Below are positions 42,325 to 51,785 of a stretch of 64,000 bases of DNA, piece by piece. The stretch lies in contig JOHN01000053.1 of NCBI GenBank assembly GCA_000719695.1, positions 1-64,000 on the forward strand, given 5' to 3'. The position numbers were made by a program, and so were the translations under genes. Origin of the DNA: Streptomyces sp. NRRL F-6131 (GTDB lineage: Bacteria; Actinomycetota; Actinomycetes; Streptomycetales; Streptomycetaceae). The first letter of the stretch is position 1, and every line of letters starts with the position of its first letter. The notes below the pieces were generated by a model. That model searched no databases and had not been told where the DNA came from. It worked only from the letters and a program-made list of their open reading frames with translations.

Positions 42325-42359
42325 GGATCGCATCGAGTGGATCCCACTCGATGCGATCC
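42325..42359. repeat. 35-bp near-perfect palindrome
   Basis: GGATCGCATCGAGTGG (42325-42340) and CCACTCGATGCGATCC (42344-42359) are perfectly complementary around ATC. On the plus strand the same bases read DRIEWIPLDAIR within HEVDRIEWIPLDAIRGMID, which resembles the C-terminal helix of a NUDIX protein; it may be a gene remnant, an operator, or both. It lies in the divergent promoter region of the NUDIX and HAD genes. Confidence 0.6.
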
Positions 42360-42428
42360 GGGGAATGATCGATCCGCCCGAAGCCGTGGCCGGCGAGACG
42401 GCTCCGAGGGCTCGCGCCTCCTCCCTAC

Positions 42429-42434
42429 TAAGCT
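42429..42434 (+). promoter_or_regulatory. -10 box of a probable leaderless transcript
   Basis: TAAGCT ends six bases before the ATG of the HAD gene, and no Shine-Dalgarno site is present. This TANNNT-N6/7-ATG arrangement is typical of leaderless mRNAs in Streptomyces. Confidence 0.5.
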
Positions 42435-42440
42435 GCGGGT

Positions 42441-43103
42441 ATGACGATCAGGGCTGTGGTGTTCGACGTCGGGGAGTGTCTGGTCGACGAGACCCGGGAG
42501 TACGGCACCTGGGCCGACTGGCTCGGGGTGCCGAGACACACGTTCGTCGCCCAGTTCGGCGCGGTCATCGCCCAGGGTCGCGACTACCGGGAGGCGTTCC
42601 AGGTGTTCCGGCCCGGGTTCGACCTGTACGCGGAACGCGAGCGCCGGGTGGAGGCCGGCCAACCGGAGACCTTCGGCGAGGAGGACCTGTACGCGGACGT
42701 TCGCCCCGCCTTCGCCGAGCTCCGCGCCGCAGGACTGCACCTGACGATCGCCGGCAATCAAACGGTTCGAGCGGGCAGAATCCTCCGCGAGCTCTTCACC
42801 GGCGATGTCGACCTGATCGGCACCTCCGACGACTGGGGCGCGTCGAAGCCTGATCCCGGCTTCTTCCAAAAGGTCGCCGAAGTCGTCCCGGCGAGACCGG
42901 GTGAGATCCTCTACGTCGGCGACCGGCTCGACAACGATGTGTTGCCCGCGCGGTCCGCAGGGATGCGGACCGCGCTGATCAAGCGCGGGCCGTGGGGCTG
43001 GATCCAGCAGCACGACCCGGCGACCGCGCAGGCCACCTTCCGCATCGACTCGCTGCTGGAACTGCCCGGGCTGATCGCGAAGGCTAACGCTGCAGAGAGC
43101 TGA
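42441..43103 (+). CDS. HAD-superfamily hydrolase
   Basis: The 220-residue protein shows all HAD motifs: motif I VVFDVGECLVD (nucleophile Asp; the second acidic residue is shifted to Glu, as in many DxGET-type members), motif II TIAGNQT, the motif III Lys in ASKPDPGFF and motif IV VGDRLDND. It is probably a small-molecule phosphatase or haloacid dehalogenase-like enzyme. The start has no ribosome site and seems leaderless. Its last 20 bases overlap the end of the convergent regulator gene. Confidence 0.85.
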   Translation: MTIRAVVFDVGECLVDETREYGTWADWLGVPRHTFVAQFGAVIAQGRDYREAFQVFRPGFDLYAERERRVEAGQPETFGEEDLYADVRPAFAELRAAGLHLTIAGNQTVRAGRILRELFTGDVDLIGTSDDWGASKPDPGFFQKVAEVVPARPGEILYVGDRLDNDVLPARSAGMRTALIKRGPWGWIQQHDPATAQATFRIDSLLELPGLIAKANAAES

Positions 43104-44355
43104 GCGTCGCACTCCACGAGTAGAGGCGGTCGTCGACCCGCCGGACGGCTTCCGAACCGTCCCACGGCGCGAGCGCCCGCCGGGCGTCGCGCACCCGGTC
43201 CATGCCGGTGGCGTACCAGGTGACGGCGAGCTGGTCGAGCGCCTGCTCCAGCAGTGCGCACGCCGCCCCGGGATCTCCGGTCGCGGCCTCCAGGGCGGCC
43301 AGGTCCCCGAGTACGACGATGCGCTGTTTGCCGTCGGTCTCGGGCAGTTCGGCGAGCACCTGTTGGAGGGTGCTCCGCGCCTGCGGAACCAGCCCAGCCG
43401 TGAGCTCGGTGTTGCCGCGGAAGGCACGCAGCCGAACGGGCGAGAACCAGGTGAACCAGTCCGGCGGCAGCACGTCACCTCCTACCGCCAGAACGTCCTC
43501 CGCGTGACGCAGGAGAGCGAGCGCGGCACGCTGGTCGCCGCAGCGGGTCAGGCACTCTGCCTCGACCGCGTCGAGCCACGCGAGCACCTCGGCTGCGACG
43601 GCGGGCGCTCGTCTGGCATAGGTTCGGGCCGCCTGCATCCGCTCGCGGGCCACCGGCAGGCGGCCGGCCCAGCCTGGCACGAAGGCGGAGTGCGCGAGGA
43701 CGGCCGCGCCGAGGAGGCTGTCATCGGCTTCACCGGCGGCTTGCAGTGCGCGTACGAGCGTCGCGTCGGCGGCGCCCGGTTGCCGCAGGTCGAAGAACTC
43801 GATCCGTGCCAGGAGCAGGAGCGACTCGGCGAGAGCCGAGGCGAGGATGCGGCGCGGGATGCCGGACGTCTCGCCGAGCAGTGCGGTTCCGAGGTTGGCG
43901 TGCTCTGCGACGGCACGGTGGAGGATCGCGGGGGCGACGGAGGGATAGAGGCGGCGGTGGGCCTCCGTGACGGTCCCGAAGTCGGCTCCGATCGTGGTGG
44001 GTTGGGACCCGGTGTGGCCAACGGGGCGCGGCAGCGCTCCGCGTAGAGCGGTCGGAGCCGGTGAGACCGCGGGACCGGCGGGGAGCGTCGCATCGACTGT
44101 CGGCGCAGCGCCCCTGTCCCAGGGCGGGCGAAATCCGAGATCCTCGACCGGCTGGTGGAGGACGTGGGTGAGAAGACGCTGGTAGTCCTCCTGCGGCCAG
44201 GGCGGGGAGTCCGACTCCCAGCGCCGGACTTGGCGGACGCTCACCACGATGCTCAGGCCGAGCTGACGTGCGGATCTGCTGAGCGCGTCCGCGAAGGCCT
44301 GCTGGCTCGGGCAGCCGACCGCCTGTCGGGCGGCCTTCAGTGCAAGATTGGGCAC
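43084..44355 (-). CDS. NsdB-like regulatory protein (HTH plus helical repeats)
   Basis: A 423-residue protein with an N-terminal helix-turn-helix (LALKAARQAVGCPSQQAFAD, VVSVRQVRRWESDSPPWP) and a long TPR-like C-terminal part, the pattern of NsdA/NsdB-type Streptomyces regulators that influence differentiation and antibiotic production. GTG 44355 is chosen as start because GGAGG precedes it by five bases. It diverges from two small Cys-containing genes; AGCCCT-TTTG-AGGGCT (44402-44417) and a TTGACT (44433) are the visible elements between them. Confidence 0.7.
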   Translation of the reverse strand: MPNLALKAARQAVGCPSQQAFADALSRSARQLGLSIVVSVRQVRRWESDSPPWPQEDYQRLLTHVLHQPVEDLGFRPPWDRGAAPTVDATLPAGPAVSPAPTALRGALPRPVGHTGSQPTTIGADFGTVTEAHRRLYPSVAPAILHRAVAEHANLGTALLGETSGIPRRILASALAESLLLLARIEFFDLRQPGAADATLVRALQAAGEADDSLLGAAVLAHSAFVPGWAGRLPVARERMQAARTYARRAPAVAAEVLAWLDAVEAECLTRCGDQRAALALLRHAEDVLAVGGDVLPPDWFTWFSPVRLRAFRGNTELTAGLVPQARSTLQQVLAELPETDGKQRIVVLGDLAALEAATGDPGAACALLEQALDQLAVTWYATGMDRVRDARRALAPWDGSEAVRRVDDRLYSWSATLSSLQR

Positions 44356-44507
44356 GGTGTCCTCCACAGGTCCCGATGTCCGCTCAACTCTAGAGGCGAG
44401 AAGCCCTTTTGAGGGCTCTATCAAGCGCGCTATTGACTGTCGAGTCCTTGAAGAGTCCTCAGAACGTCCTCCACAGGACCTTCAGGGTGTCCGCTCGGTG
44501 GACGACG

Positions 44508-44750
44508 ATGACTCTGTCGCCGACCGGCGTCGTCAGCTCGCTCAGAGGAGGGATCGACCTCGTGCGCCGAGCCCCGACACCGTTCACCCGTGCGCAGAGG
44601 GACGGCGTCGCCTGTATCCACTGCGGCGACGGGGGCGGCGTTCTCGCTCCGGACGGCCACGTCTGGATCCCAGGGCTGCCCGGCCTCGGCTGGGCGGTCG
44701 TCGCACATCCCACTTGCCGCACGGGCCCCATTCCCCAGGAGGAGTCATGA
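44508..44750 (+). CDS. small Cys/His protein
   Basis: The 80-residue protein is not recognised. Its centre reads VACIHCGDGGGVLAPDGHVW and a later HPTC follows, a possible Cys3His zinc site. The start ATG 44508 has only a weak GGTGG upstream. The stop overlaps the next small gene (ATGA), so both are coupled. Similar small proteins are common beside HTH/TPR regulators in Streptomyces, and a partner role is inferred. Confidence 0.55.
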   Translation: MTLSPTGVVSSLRGGIDLVRRAPTPFTRAQRDGVACIHCGDGGGVLAPDGHVWIPGLPGLGWAVVAHPTCRTGPIPQEES

Positions 44751-44959
44751 CCGATCGCACCATCTCGTCGCCCGAACCGCCGGAGGCGGAGGCCGGGACG
44801 GGCGGGTACTGCCTAACCTGTGGGGACTACGGGTACGGCAGGTACGCGGGGATGCGGACCGCGCTCACGGACTGGATCACCGAGCACCGGGGCTGCAATC
44901 CGCCGATTGTCGCGAGTCTGTCCAGGGTGGAGCGTGAGCCCGGTGACGATCGGGCGTGA
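44747..44959 (+). CDS. small CxxC protein
   Basis: The 70-residue product contains [19 protein letters not shown] and a later Cys in HRGCNPP. GGAGGAG lies four bases before the ATG, a strong ribosome site. It overlaps the previous small gene. The function is unknown; a zinc-ribbon fold is possible. The gap to the next gene (44960-45114) holds no gene. Confidence 0.6.
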   Translation: MTDRTISSPEPPEAEAGTGGYCLTCGDYGYGRYAGMRTALTDWITEHRGCNPPIVASLSRVEREPGDDRA

Positions 44960-45114
44960 GCTCCGGACGAGGCGTCGCCGGGCTCGACGTGGGCCGATCT
45001 CCCCGTGTGGCCTCCGCGGTGTGGGCGCCGGTTTGGGGAAGGCTCGGCGTGCAGTCGTTGCGTGGTGGTGGCAGCGAGTGTGTTCGTTCCGTCGATGCCA
45101 GCGCGAGGAGTCCC

Positions 45115-46626
45115 GTGATCGAGTACCACGTCCGCGTCCACCCGAGTGCCGACCGGCTGCCGCGGGAGGAGCAGCTCGCCTGGCGGTTGGCCGCCGTGGC
45201 CGCGGCGACGGTGGAGCTGGATCCCGAGAGCGCGGCGACGGCCGTCGACCGGGTCGTCGACAATGCCGCGGTGGCCGTCGCCGCGCTGTGGCGACGGCCG
45301 GTCGCGGTGGCTCGGGCCCAGGCGCACGCGCACGTCCACCACGCCGCGCCCGGCGCCCGGGTGTTCGGCAGCCTGACGCGGGTGTCGCCGGAGTGGGCGG
45401 CGTGGGCCAACGGTACGGCGGTGCGGGAGCTGGACTTCCACGACACGTACCTCGCGGCCGACTACGCCCACCCCGGTGACAACATCCCGCCGTTGCTGGC
45501 CGTCGCCCAGCACACCGGCCGGACCGGGGCGGACCTGTTGCGCGGGATCGTCGCCGCCTACGAGGTGCACGTCGCGTTGGTGAAGGGGATCTGCCTGCAC
45601 GAGCACGGGATCGACCACGTCGCCCATCTGGGCGCGGCGACGGTGTGCGGGATCGGCGCGCTGCTGCGGTTGCCGACGGAGACGGTGTACCAGGCGGTCC
45701 AGCAGACGGTGCACACCACGACCGCGACCCGGCAGTCCCGCAAGGGCGGGATCTCCAGCTGGAAGGCGTTCGCCCCGGCCTTCGTGGGCAAGGTCGCGAT
45801 CGAGGCGGTGGACCGGGCGATGCGCGGGGAGACCTCGCCCTCGCCGGTCTACGAGGGTGAGGACGGGTTCCTGGCCCGGCTGCTCGACGGCCCGCGGTCC
45901 GACTACACGGTGCTGCTGCCGGAGGCCGGGGAGGCGCGCCGGGCGATCCTCGACACGTACACCAAGGAGCACTCGGCCGAGTACCAGGCGCAGGCGGTCA
46001 TCGACCTGGCCCGGCGTCTGCGGGAGCGGACCGGCCCGCTGGAGCGGGTGCGCTCGATCGTGCTGCACACCAGCCGCCACACCCACCGCGTCATCGGCTC
46101 CGGCGCCGACGACCCGCAGAAGTACGATCCCGCCGCGAGCCGCGAGACCCTCGACCACTCGGTCCCGTACATCCTCGCGGTGGCCCTGGAGGACGGCGGC
46201 TGGCACCACGAGCACTCCTACGCGCCGGAGCGGGCGAACCGCCCCGGGACGGTCGAGCTCTGGCGGAAGATCACCACGGTCGAGGATCCGGAGTGGACCC
46301 GCCGCTACCACGACCCGGACCCGGCGCGCCGGGCCTTCGGCGGGCGGCTGGTGATCACCCTGGACGACGGCTCCGTCATCGAGGACGAGCTCGCCGTCGC
46401 CGACGCCCACCCGGCCGGGGCCCGTCCGTTCGACCGGGCCGCGTACGAGCGCAAGTTCCGCGCCCTCGTCGAGGGCGTCGTCACCGCCACCGACCAGGAC
46501 CGCTTCCTGGCCGCCGCGGACAGCCTCGCCGAGCTGCGCGCCACCGATCTCGACGAGCTGTTCCCCGCCGTGGACACCCAGGCGGTGCGCGACCACGACG
46601 AGACCCTGCCGGAGGGCCTGTTCTGA
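45115..46626 (+). CDS. prpD: 2-methylcitrate dehydratase (MmgE/PrpD family)
   Basis: The 503-residue protein matches MmgE/Prp[21 protein letters not shown] near the active site, [39 protein letters not shown], and the [21 protein letters not shown] segment (here [20 protein letters not shown]). It dehydrates 2-methylcitrate in propionate breakdown. I chose GTG 45115 because GAGGAG sits five bases upstream. It is directly coupled to methylisocitrate lyase through a TGATG overlap. Confidence 0.85.
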   Translation: MIEYHVRVHPSADRLPREEQLAWRLAAVAAATVELDPESAATAVDRVVDNAAVAVAALWRRPVAVARAQAHAHVHHAAPGARVFGSLTRVSPEWAAWANGTAVRELDFHDTYLAADYAHPGDNIPPLLAVAQHTGRTGADLLRGIVAAYEVHVALVKGICLHEHGIDHVAHLGAATVCGIGALLRLPTETVYQAVQQTVHTTTATRQSRKGGISSWKAFAPAFVGKVAIEAVDRAMRGETSPSPVYEGEDGFLARLLDGPRSDYTVLLPEAGEARRAILDTYTKEHSAEYQAQAVIDLARRLRERTGPLERVRSIVLHTSRHTHRVIGSGADDPQKYDPAASRETLDHSVPYILAVALEDGGWHHEHSYAPERANRPGTVELWRKITTVEDPEWTRRYHDPDPARRAFGGRLVITLDDGSVIEDELAVADAHPAGARPFDRAAYERKFRALVEGVVTATDQDRFLAAADSLAELRATDLDELFPAVDTQAVRDHDETLPEGLF

Positions 46627-47549
46627 TGCCGCACACCCGCGCCACCCCGCAGACCCGCAAGACTCCCGCGCAGCGCCGTCGGGCCCTGCGCGAACGGCTC
46701 ACCACCGGGCGGCTGTTGACCGTGCCGGGCGCGTTCAGTCCGCTCTCCGCCCGGCTGATCCAGGACCTCGGCTTCGAGGCCGCCTACCTCTCCGGGGCCG
46801 TCCTCGCCGCCGATCTCGGCCTGCCCGACATCGGCCTGACCACCGCCACCGAGGTCGCCGACCGTGCCCGGCAGACCACCCGGGTCACCGACCTGCCCGT
46901 CCTGGTCGACGCCGACACCGGCTTCGGCGAGCCGCTGAACGCCGCCCGCACCGTCCAGCTGATGGAGGACGCCGGCGTGGCCGGTCTGCACCTGGAGGAC
47001 CAGGTCAACCCCAAGCGGTGCGGCCATCTCGACGGCAAGACGGTGGTGCCCCGGGCGGAGATGGTCCGCCGGCTGCGGGCCGCCGTGGCCGCCCGGCGCG
47101 ACCCGGACTTCCTGCTGATGGCCCGCACCGACGCCCGGGCGGTCGAGGGGCTGGACGCCGCGATCGACCGGGCCAGGGCCTACGTGGACGCCGGGGCGGA
47201 CGCGGTGTTCCCCGAGGCGCTCGCCGACGTCGCCGAGTTCGCGGCCTTCCGCAAGGCGGTGGACGTGCCGCTGCTCGCCAACATGACCGAGTTCGGCAAG
47301 GGCCCGCTGCTGGACGCCCGGACCCTCCAGGACCTCGGGTACGACATCGCGCTCTACCCCGTCACCCTGCTGCGCCTCGCCATGGGCGCGGCCGAGGACG
47401 GGCTGCGCACGCTCGCCGCCGAGGGCACCCAGGCCGCCCTGCTGCCCCGGATGCAGACCCGCTCCCGGCTGTACGAACTCCTCGGGTACGCCGGCTACGC
47501 GGCCTTCGACGAGGCCGTCCACGACTTCACCCTCCCGCCCGGTACCTGA
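46626..47549 (+). CDS. prpB: methylisocitrate lyase
   Basis: The 307-residue enzyme of the isocitrate lyase/PEP mutase family has the catalytic signature PKRCGHLDGK, the metal-binding VLVDADTGFGEP and LHLEDQ, and the LLMARTDA strand. It cleaves 2-methylisocitrate to pyruvate and succinate. It starts within the PrpD stop. The citrate/methylcitrate synthase gene that usually completes this operon is not adjacent; metE lies convergently instead. Confidence 0.9.
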   Translation: MPHTRATPQTRKTPAQRRRALRERLTTGRLLTVPGAFSPLSARLIQDLGFEAAYLSGAVLAADLGLPDIGLTTATEVADRARQTTRVTDLPVLVDADTGFGEPLNAARTVQLMEDAGVAGLHLEDQVNPKRCGHLDGKTVVPRAEMVRRLRAAVAARRDPDFLLMARTDARAVEGLDAAIDRARAYVDAGADAVFPEALADVAEFAAFRKAVDVPLLANMTEFGKGPLLDARTLQDLGYDIALYPVTLLRLAMGAAEDGLRTLAAEGTQAALLPRMQTRSRLYELLGYAGYAAFDEAVHDFTLPPGT

Positions 47550-47577
47550 GGCTGTTCCGCGGACGAGGAGGTCCGGG

Positions 47578-47610
47578 GCGGGCCCGACTGTCACCGACCG
47601 CCGGGCCCGC
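47578..47610. terminator. hairpin between prpB and metE
   Basis: GCGGGCCCG (47578-47586) and CGGGCCCGC (47602-47610) form a 9-bp inverted repeat with a 15-base loop between two convergent genes. It is a plausible bidirectional terminator without a T-tract. Confidence 0.45.
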
Positions 47611-47677
47611 ACCACCGCCCCAGCAACGCCGCGACGCCGCACCGTCACGGCACCGCAGCGGCGCAGCGGCGCCGTCG

Positions 47678-50032
47678 TCAGTCGGCGAGTTCCTCGCGCA
47701 GCCGGCGGGCGGCGGCGACCAGACTGTCCAGTGAGGCCCGGGTCTCGGTCCAGCCGCGGGTCTTCAGGCCGCAGTCGGGGTTGACCCAGAGCCGCTCGGC
47801 CGGGATCGCCGCGAGGCCGGCCCGCAGCAGGGCGACCGCCTCCTCGGTGCTCGGCACCCGCGGGGAGTGGATGTCCCACACCCCCGGTCCGACCTCGCGC
47901 GGGTAGCCGGCGGCGGCCAGCTCGCCCGCGACCTCCATGTGGGAGCGGGCGGCCTCCAGGGAGATGACGTCCGCGTCGAGCTCGTCGATCGCGGTCATGA
48001 TGGCGCCGAACTCGGCGTAGCACATGTGGGTGTGCACCTGGGTGTCGGCGCGGACGCCGGAGGTGGCGAGGCGGAAGGACTCCGTCGCCCAGTCCAGGTA
48101 CGCGGGCCGGTCGGCGGCCCGCAGCGGCAGGGTCTCGCGCAGGGCGGGTTCGTCGACCTGGACGACGGCGGCGCCGGCGGCCTCCAGGTCGGTGACCTCG
48201 TCGCGCAGGGCGAGGGCGACCTGGCGGGCGGTGTCGCCGAGCGGCTGGTCGTCGCGGACGAAGGACCAGGCGAGCATGGTGACCGGACCGGTGAGCATCC
48301 CCTTGACCGGACGGCCCGTCAGGCCCTGGGCGTAGCGGAACCAGTCGACCGTCATCGGGTGCGGGCGGGAGATGTCGCCGGCCAGCACCGGCGGGCGCAC
48401 GTACCGGGTGCCGTAGGACTGCACCCAGCCGTGCCGGGTGGCGAGGTAGCCGGTGAGCTGTTCGGCGAAGTACTGGACCATGTCGTTGCGCTCGGGCTCG
48501 CCGTGCACCAGCACGTCCAGGCCGGCCTTCTCCTGGTAGGAGACGACCTCCCGGACCTCGGCCTCCATCCGTTCCCGGTAGGCGGCCGCGTCGATCCTGC
48601 CTGCCGCCAGGTCCGCCCGGGCGACGCGCAGTTCGCCGGTCTGCGGGAAGGAGCCGATGGTGGTGGTCGGCAGCAGGGGCAGGCCGAGGCGGGCGCGCTG
48701 CGCCTCGGCGCGCTCGGGGTAGGCCTGCGGACGACGGGCGTCGGCGTCGGTGACGGCGGCGACCCGGCTGCGGACGGCGGGGTCGCGGGTGATCGGCGAG
48801 CCGGCGCGGGAGGCCAGGTCGGCGCGGTTGGCGGCGAGTTCGGCGGTGATGGCGCCGGTGCCCTCGCGCAGGCCGCGGGCGAGCAGCGCCGCCTCGGTGG
48901 CCTTCTGCCGGGCGAAGGCGAGCCAGCGGGCGATCTGCGGGTCGATGTCGCGTTCCGCGGTGGCGTCGATCGGCACGTGCAGCAGGGAGCAGGACGGTGC
49001 CACGTCCACCCGGCCGGCGAGGCCGAGCAGGGTGGCGAGGGTGGCGAGGGACTTCCCCAGGTCGTTGATCCAGATGTTGCGGCCGTCGATCACGCCCGCG
49101 ACCAGCCGCTTGCCCGGCAGGCCGCCGACGGCGGCGAGGTCGTCCAGGTTGGCGGCGGCCGGTCCGGTGAAGTCCAGGGCCAGGCCCTCGACGGGGGCCT
49201 TGGCGAGCACCGGCAGGGCCTCGCCGAGGCGGTCGAACCAGCTCGCGACCAGCAGTTTGGGCCGGTCGGTGAGGGCGCCGAGGTCCCGGTAGGCGCGGGC
49301 GGCGGCGTTCAGTTCGGCCGGGGTGCGGTCCTGGACGAGCGCGGGCTCGTCCAGCTGGACCCAGTCGGCGCCGGCGGCCTTCAGCTCGCCGAGGAGTTCG
49401 GCGTAGACGGGCAGCAGCCGGTCGAGCAGGGTGATCGGCAGGAAGTCCGCCGCCACGTCCGGGGCGGGCTTGGCCAGCAGCAGGTAGGTGACCGGGCCGA
49501 CCAGGACCGGACGCGCGGTGTGGCCCAGCGCGAGGGCCTCGGTGAACTCGCCGACCGCCTTGGCCGGGTCGGCGACGAAGGTGGTGTCGGGGCCCAACTC
49601 GGGCACGAGGTAGTGGTAGTTGGTGTCGAACCACTTGGTCATCTCCAGCGGCGCGACGTCCTGGTTGCCGCGCGCCATGGCGAAGTAGCCGTCCAGCGGG
49701 TCGGCGTCGACGGCGGCCCGGTGGCGGGCCGGGATCGCGCCGACGGCGACGGTGGTGTCGAGCACGTGGTCGTACAACGAGAAGTCGCCGGTGGGGACTT
49801 CCTGGACGCCGGCCTCGGCGAGCCGGCGCCAGTTCTCCCGGCGCAGCTCGGCGGCGGTGGCACGGAGGGCGTCGGCGGTGACGGCGCCCTTCCAGTAGCC
49901 CTCGACCGCCTTCTTGAGTTCGCGGTTCCGGCCCTGGCGGGGGTAGCCGTGCACGGTGGCCCGGGTGGCCGCGGCTGCGGACGTCGCCGTCACGGGCGTC
50001 GACGTCGCGGACGTCGGGGGCTTCGCTGTCAA
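47678..50032 (-). CDS. metE: cobalamin-independent methionine synthase MetE
   Basis: The 784-residue protein has both barrels of MetE. The N-terminal barrel contains [19 protein letters not shown], and the catalytic C-terminal barrel has [24 protein letters not shown], and zinc ligands in THMCYAEF and [11 protein letters not shown]. It transfers a methyl group from methyltetrahydrofolate polyglutamate to homocysteine without B12. The start is TTG 50032, with GGAGAG five bases upstream; GTG 49993 is possible. A cobalamin riboswitch lies about 180 bases upstream, so expression should fall when B12 is plentiful. Confidence 0.9.
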   Translation of the reverse strand: MTAKPPTSATSTPVTATSAAAATRATVHGYPRQGRNRELKKAVEGYWKGAVTADALRATAAELRRENWRRLAEAGVQEVPTGDFSLYDHVLDTTVAVGAIPARHRAAVDADPLDGYFAMARGNQDVAPLEMTKWFDTNYHYLVPELGPDTTFVADPAKAVGEFTEALALGHTARPVLVGPVTYLLLAKPAPDVAADFLPITLLDRLLPVYAELLGELKAAGADWVQLDEPALVQDRTPAELNAAARAYRDLGALTDRPKLLVASWFDRLGEALPVLAKAPVEGLALDFTGPAAANLDDLAAVGGLPGKRLVAGVIDGRNIWINDLGKSLATLATLLGLAGRVDVAPSCSLLHVPIDATAERDIDPQIARWLAFARQKATEAALLARGLREGTGAITAELAANRADLASRAGSPITRDPAVRSRVAAVTDADARRPQAYPERAEAQRARLGLPLLPTTTIGSFPQTGELRVARADLAAGRIDAAAYRERMEAEVREVVSYQEKAGLDVLVHGEPERNDMVQYFAEQLTGYLATRHGWVQSYGTRYVRPPVLAGDISRPHPMTVDWFRYAQGLTGRPVKGMLTGPVTMLAWSFVRDDQPLGDTARQVALALRDEVTDLEAAGAAVVQVDEPALRETLPLRAADRPAYLDWATESFRLATSGVRADTQVHTHMCYAEFGAIMTAIDELDADVISLEAARSHMEVAGELAAAGYPREVGPGVWDIHSPRVPSTEEAVALLRAGLAAIPAERLWVNPDCGLKTRGWTETRASLDSLVAAARRLREELAD

Positions 50033-50210
50033 GGGGACTCTCCTTCGCGAGTCTTGCTCCTCGGATGCCCGGGGACGGCACGAGGGCGCGAAGGGATGGC
50101 GAACCGGACGGCGGCCGCCGTGAACGGGCGTGCCGGTGCCGTCTGCTGTGGTCGCCGACCCGCCCTCGAGGTCTCCGGACAGCCGTCCGCGGATCGTCCG
50201 CGGGCGGGCA

Positions 50211-50400
50211 GCGGGCAGGTCTTCGGACTCGCGGGCACGCCCGCCCTCGTCGAGGGCGGACACCTACTGGCCGTCGCTTCCCGGGCCCGGCTCGGGCCCA
50301 GTGCGTCTGACGGCGGTCGTTCCCGCTCACCGCTGCGGGGCAGTCCCGGACTGGCCAGTCGAAAGGCGTCACCGGGTTCCCTCTTACGACGTCCTGCCTG
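50211..50400 (-). ncRNA. cobalamin riboswitch of metE
   Basis: On the minus strand the conserved blocks appear in order: GGGAACCCGGTG, GACTGCCCCGCAGCGGTGAG, GCCAGTAGG and GAGTCCGAAGACCTGCCC. They match the class I cobalamin riboswitch core and B12 box. The region from 50033 to 50210 is the leader between riboswitch and start codon and contains no gene. Confidence 0.85.
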
Positions 50401-50522
50401 GCGGGCAGGACGAACCAGCTACGGGGGTCAGCCTAGAGGCAAAGCACCGGACGGGGCAGCACATTCCACGGCGGTGTCCACGGGTTGGAACCAGTGCGCC
50501 CGGGTCCGCGGCACGCACCGGC

Positions 50523-50572
50523 CCCGGTGAGCGGTCCGGTCCGGGCCGGGCCGGGCCGGACCGCTCACCGGG
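50523..50572. terminator. 17-bp hairpin terminator
   Basis: CCCGGTGAGCGGTCCGG (50523-50539) pairs perfectly with CCGGACCGCTCACCGGG (50556-50572). It follows the acetyltransferase gene and isolates it from the metE leader. Confidence 0.65.
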
Positions 50573-50590
50573 CGCCACTCCCCGCTGTCG

Positions 50591-51490
50591 CTACACCTCC
50601 CGGCCCGCCGGGACGAAGTTGATGCGTTCGCGGACGACGGGGAAACCCGCCTTGGCGAAGTTCGCGGCCATCGGGAAGTTGGGCCGGTCCGTCGCCCCGC
50701 TGATGAACTCCGCGCCCTGCTCGACGAGGTGGTGGGTGCAGTCCGCGAGGAGGTCGTAGGCGTAGCCGCGACCGCGCTGCTCCGGGACGACTCCGATGAA
50801 GCCGATGGTGGGGCCGGAGGGGTTGTGGGCCGGGATGTGGATGCCGGCCAGCTCGCCCTCCGGTGTGTACGCCGTCCGCCACCACTCCCGGGGGGAGGGG
50901 CACCAGTGGAAGAAGTCGAGCTCCTCCTGGGCGGCCCGGTCGACGCCGCCCTCCTCGATGGCCTTGATCGCGTGGGCGTCCAGGGTCACCGAGTGGATCC
51001 GGCGCAGGGCGTCGAAGAACACGGCGTCGTCGGGCTCGGCGCTGAACCGCAGCCGGTCGGGCCGCTCGGGCAGGCCCTGCTCCGGTGTCCAGCGGTACAG
51101 GAACCGCTCCACCAGGAGTTCGTACCCCGCGGCCCGCGCGGCGGCGAACCGCGCTTCGGCGGCGGCGCTCAGCCCGGTGTCCTCCCGCCAGCCGCCGGGC
51201 AGGTTGATCTCGAGCTCGACCTGCCAGGGAGCGGAGCGCAGGAGTTCGACTCCGGCCTCCTCCTCGCCCTCGGCCAGGTCGAACCAGTTGATGTTGACGG
51301 GCTCCGGGTCGTCGGAACCGCCCCACCACGCACCGCGCGCGACGACCTCGCCGTCGCGCAGGGCGACCCGCTGCCACTCGGGTCGGAAGGTCGTGCGCCG
51401 GTGGCCCTCACGGGCACCCAGGGGGTCGGGGAGCGTGTCGAAAAGATGGGCGTCGCTCGCGGAGAGCGCGCGGATGACCAGACCGGTCAT
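50591..51490 (-). CDS. GNAT-family N-acetyltransferase
   Basis: The 299-residue protein looks like a tandem GNAT. The C-terminal half has the acetyl-CoA motif A IGFIGVVPEQRGRGYAYDLL and motif B-like NFPMAANFAKAGF; the N-terminal half (about 1-150) appears to be a degenerate copy. GGAGG precedes the ATG by five bases. A CebR-like palindrome lies 25 bases upstream of the start and may govern it. The substrate is unknown. Confidence 0.85.
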   Translation of the reverse strand: MTGLVIRALSASDAHLFDTLPDPLGAREGHRRTTFRPEWQRVALRDGEVVARGAWWGGSDDPEPVNINWFDLAEGEEEAGVELLRSAPWQVELEINLPGGWREDTGLSAAAEARFAAARAAGYELLVERFLYRWTPEQGLPERPDRLRFSAEPDDAVFFDALRRIHSVTLDAHAIKAIEEGGVDRAAQEELDFFHWCPSPREWWRTAYTPEGELAGIHIPAHNPSGPTIGFIGVVPEQRGRGYAYDLLADCTHHLVEQGAEFISGATDRPNFPMAANFAKAGFPVVRERINFVPAGREV

Positions 51491-51514
51491 GGATTCCTCC
51501 GGGATACAGGCTGC

Positions 51515-51541
51515 TGGGAGCGCTCCCGGTCAGAACTGACC
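51515..51541. promoter_or_regulatory. CebR-like LacI operator and adjacent inverted repeat
   Basis: TGGGAGCGCTCCCG (51515-51528) matches 13 of 14 positions of the CebR site TGGGAGCGCTCCCA known from Streptomyces cellulose and cellobiose genes. GGTCAG-AA-CTGACC (51528-51541) is a second perfect inverted repeat abutting it. Both lie 25-50 bases before the acetyltransferase gene. The rest of 51542-51785 shows no gene. Confidence 0.5.
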
Positions 51542-51785
51542 AACCACGCCGGGACAGCAGAGGAGGGAGCGCTGGAAAGGTATGAACTGCACGGCACTCG
51601 CCTCCTTCCGTCCGTCTCAAGGCGTGAAGCCACACCGTACGTGATCTCCCGTGAGTCCGTCCACGGATTTTCCGACCCCCGTGCGGGAGGGACACACGCC
51701 CCCGCACCGTCGCGGAGAATTGCCTGGTCGCTGAAGCCCGCCGGCACCAACCGGCGGTGGATCGGGAGAAGGCAGAGGGACCCTG

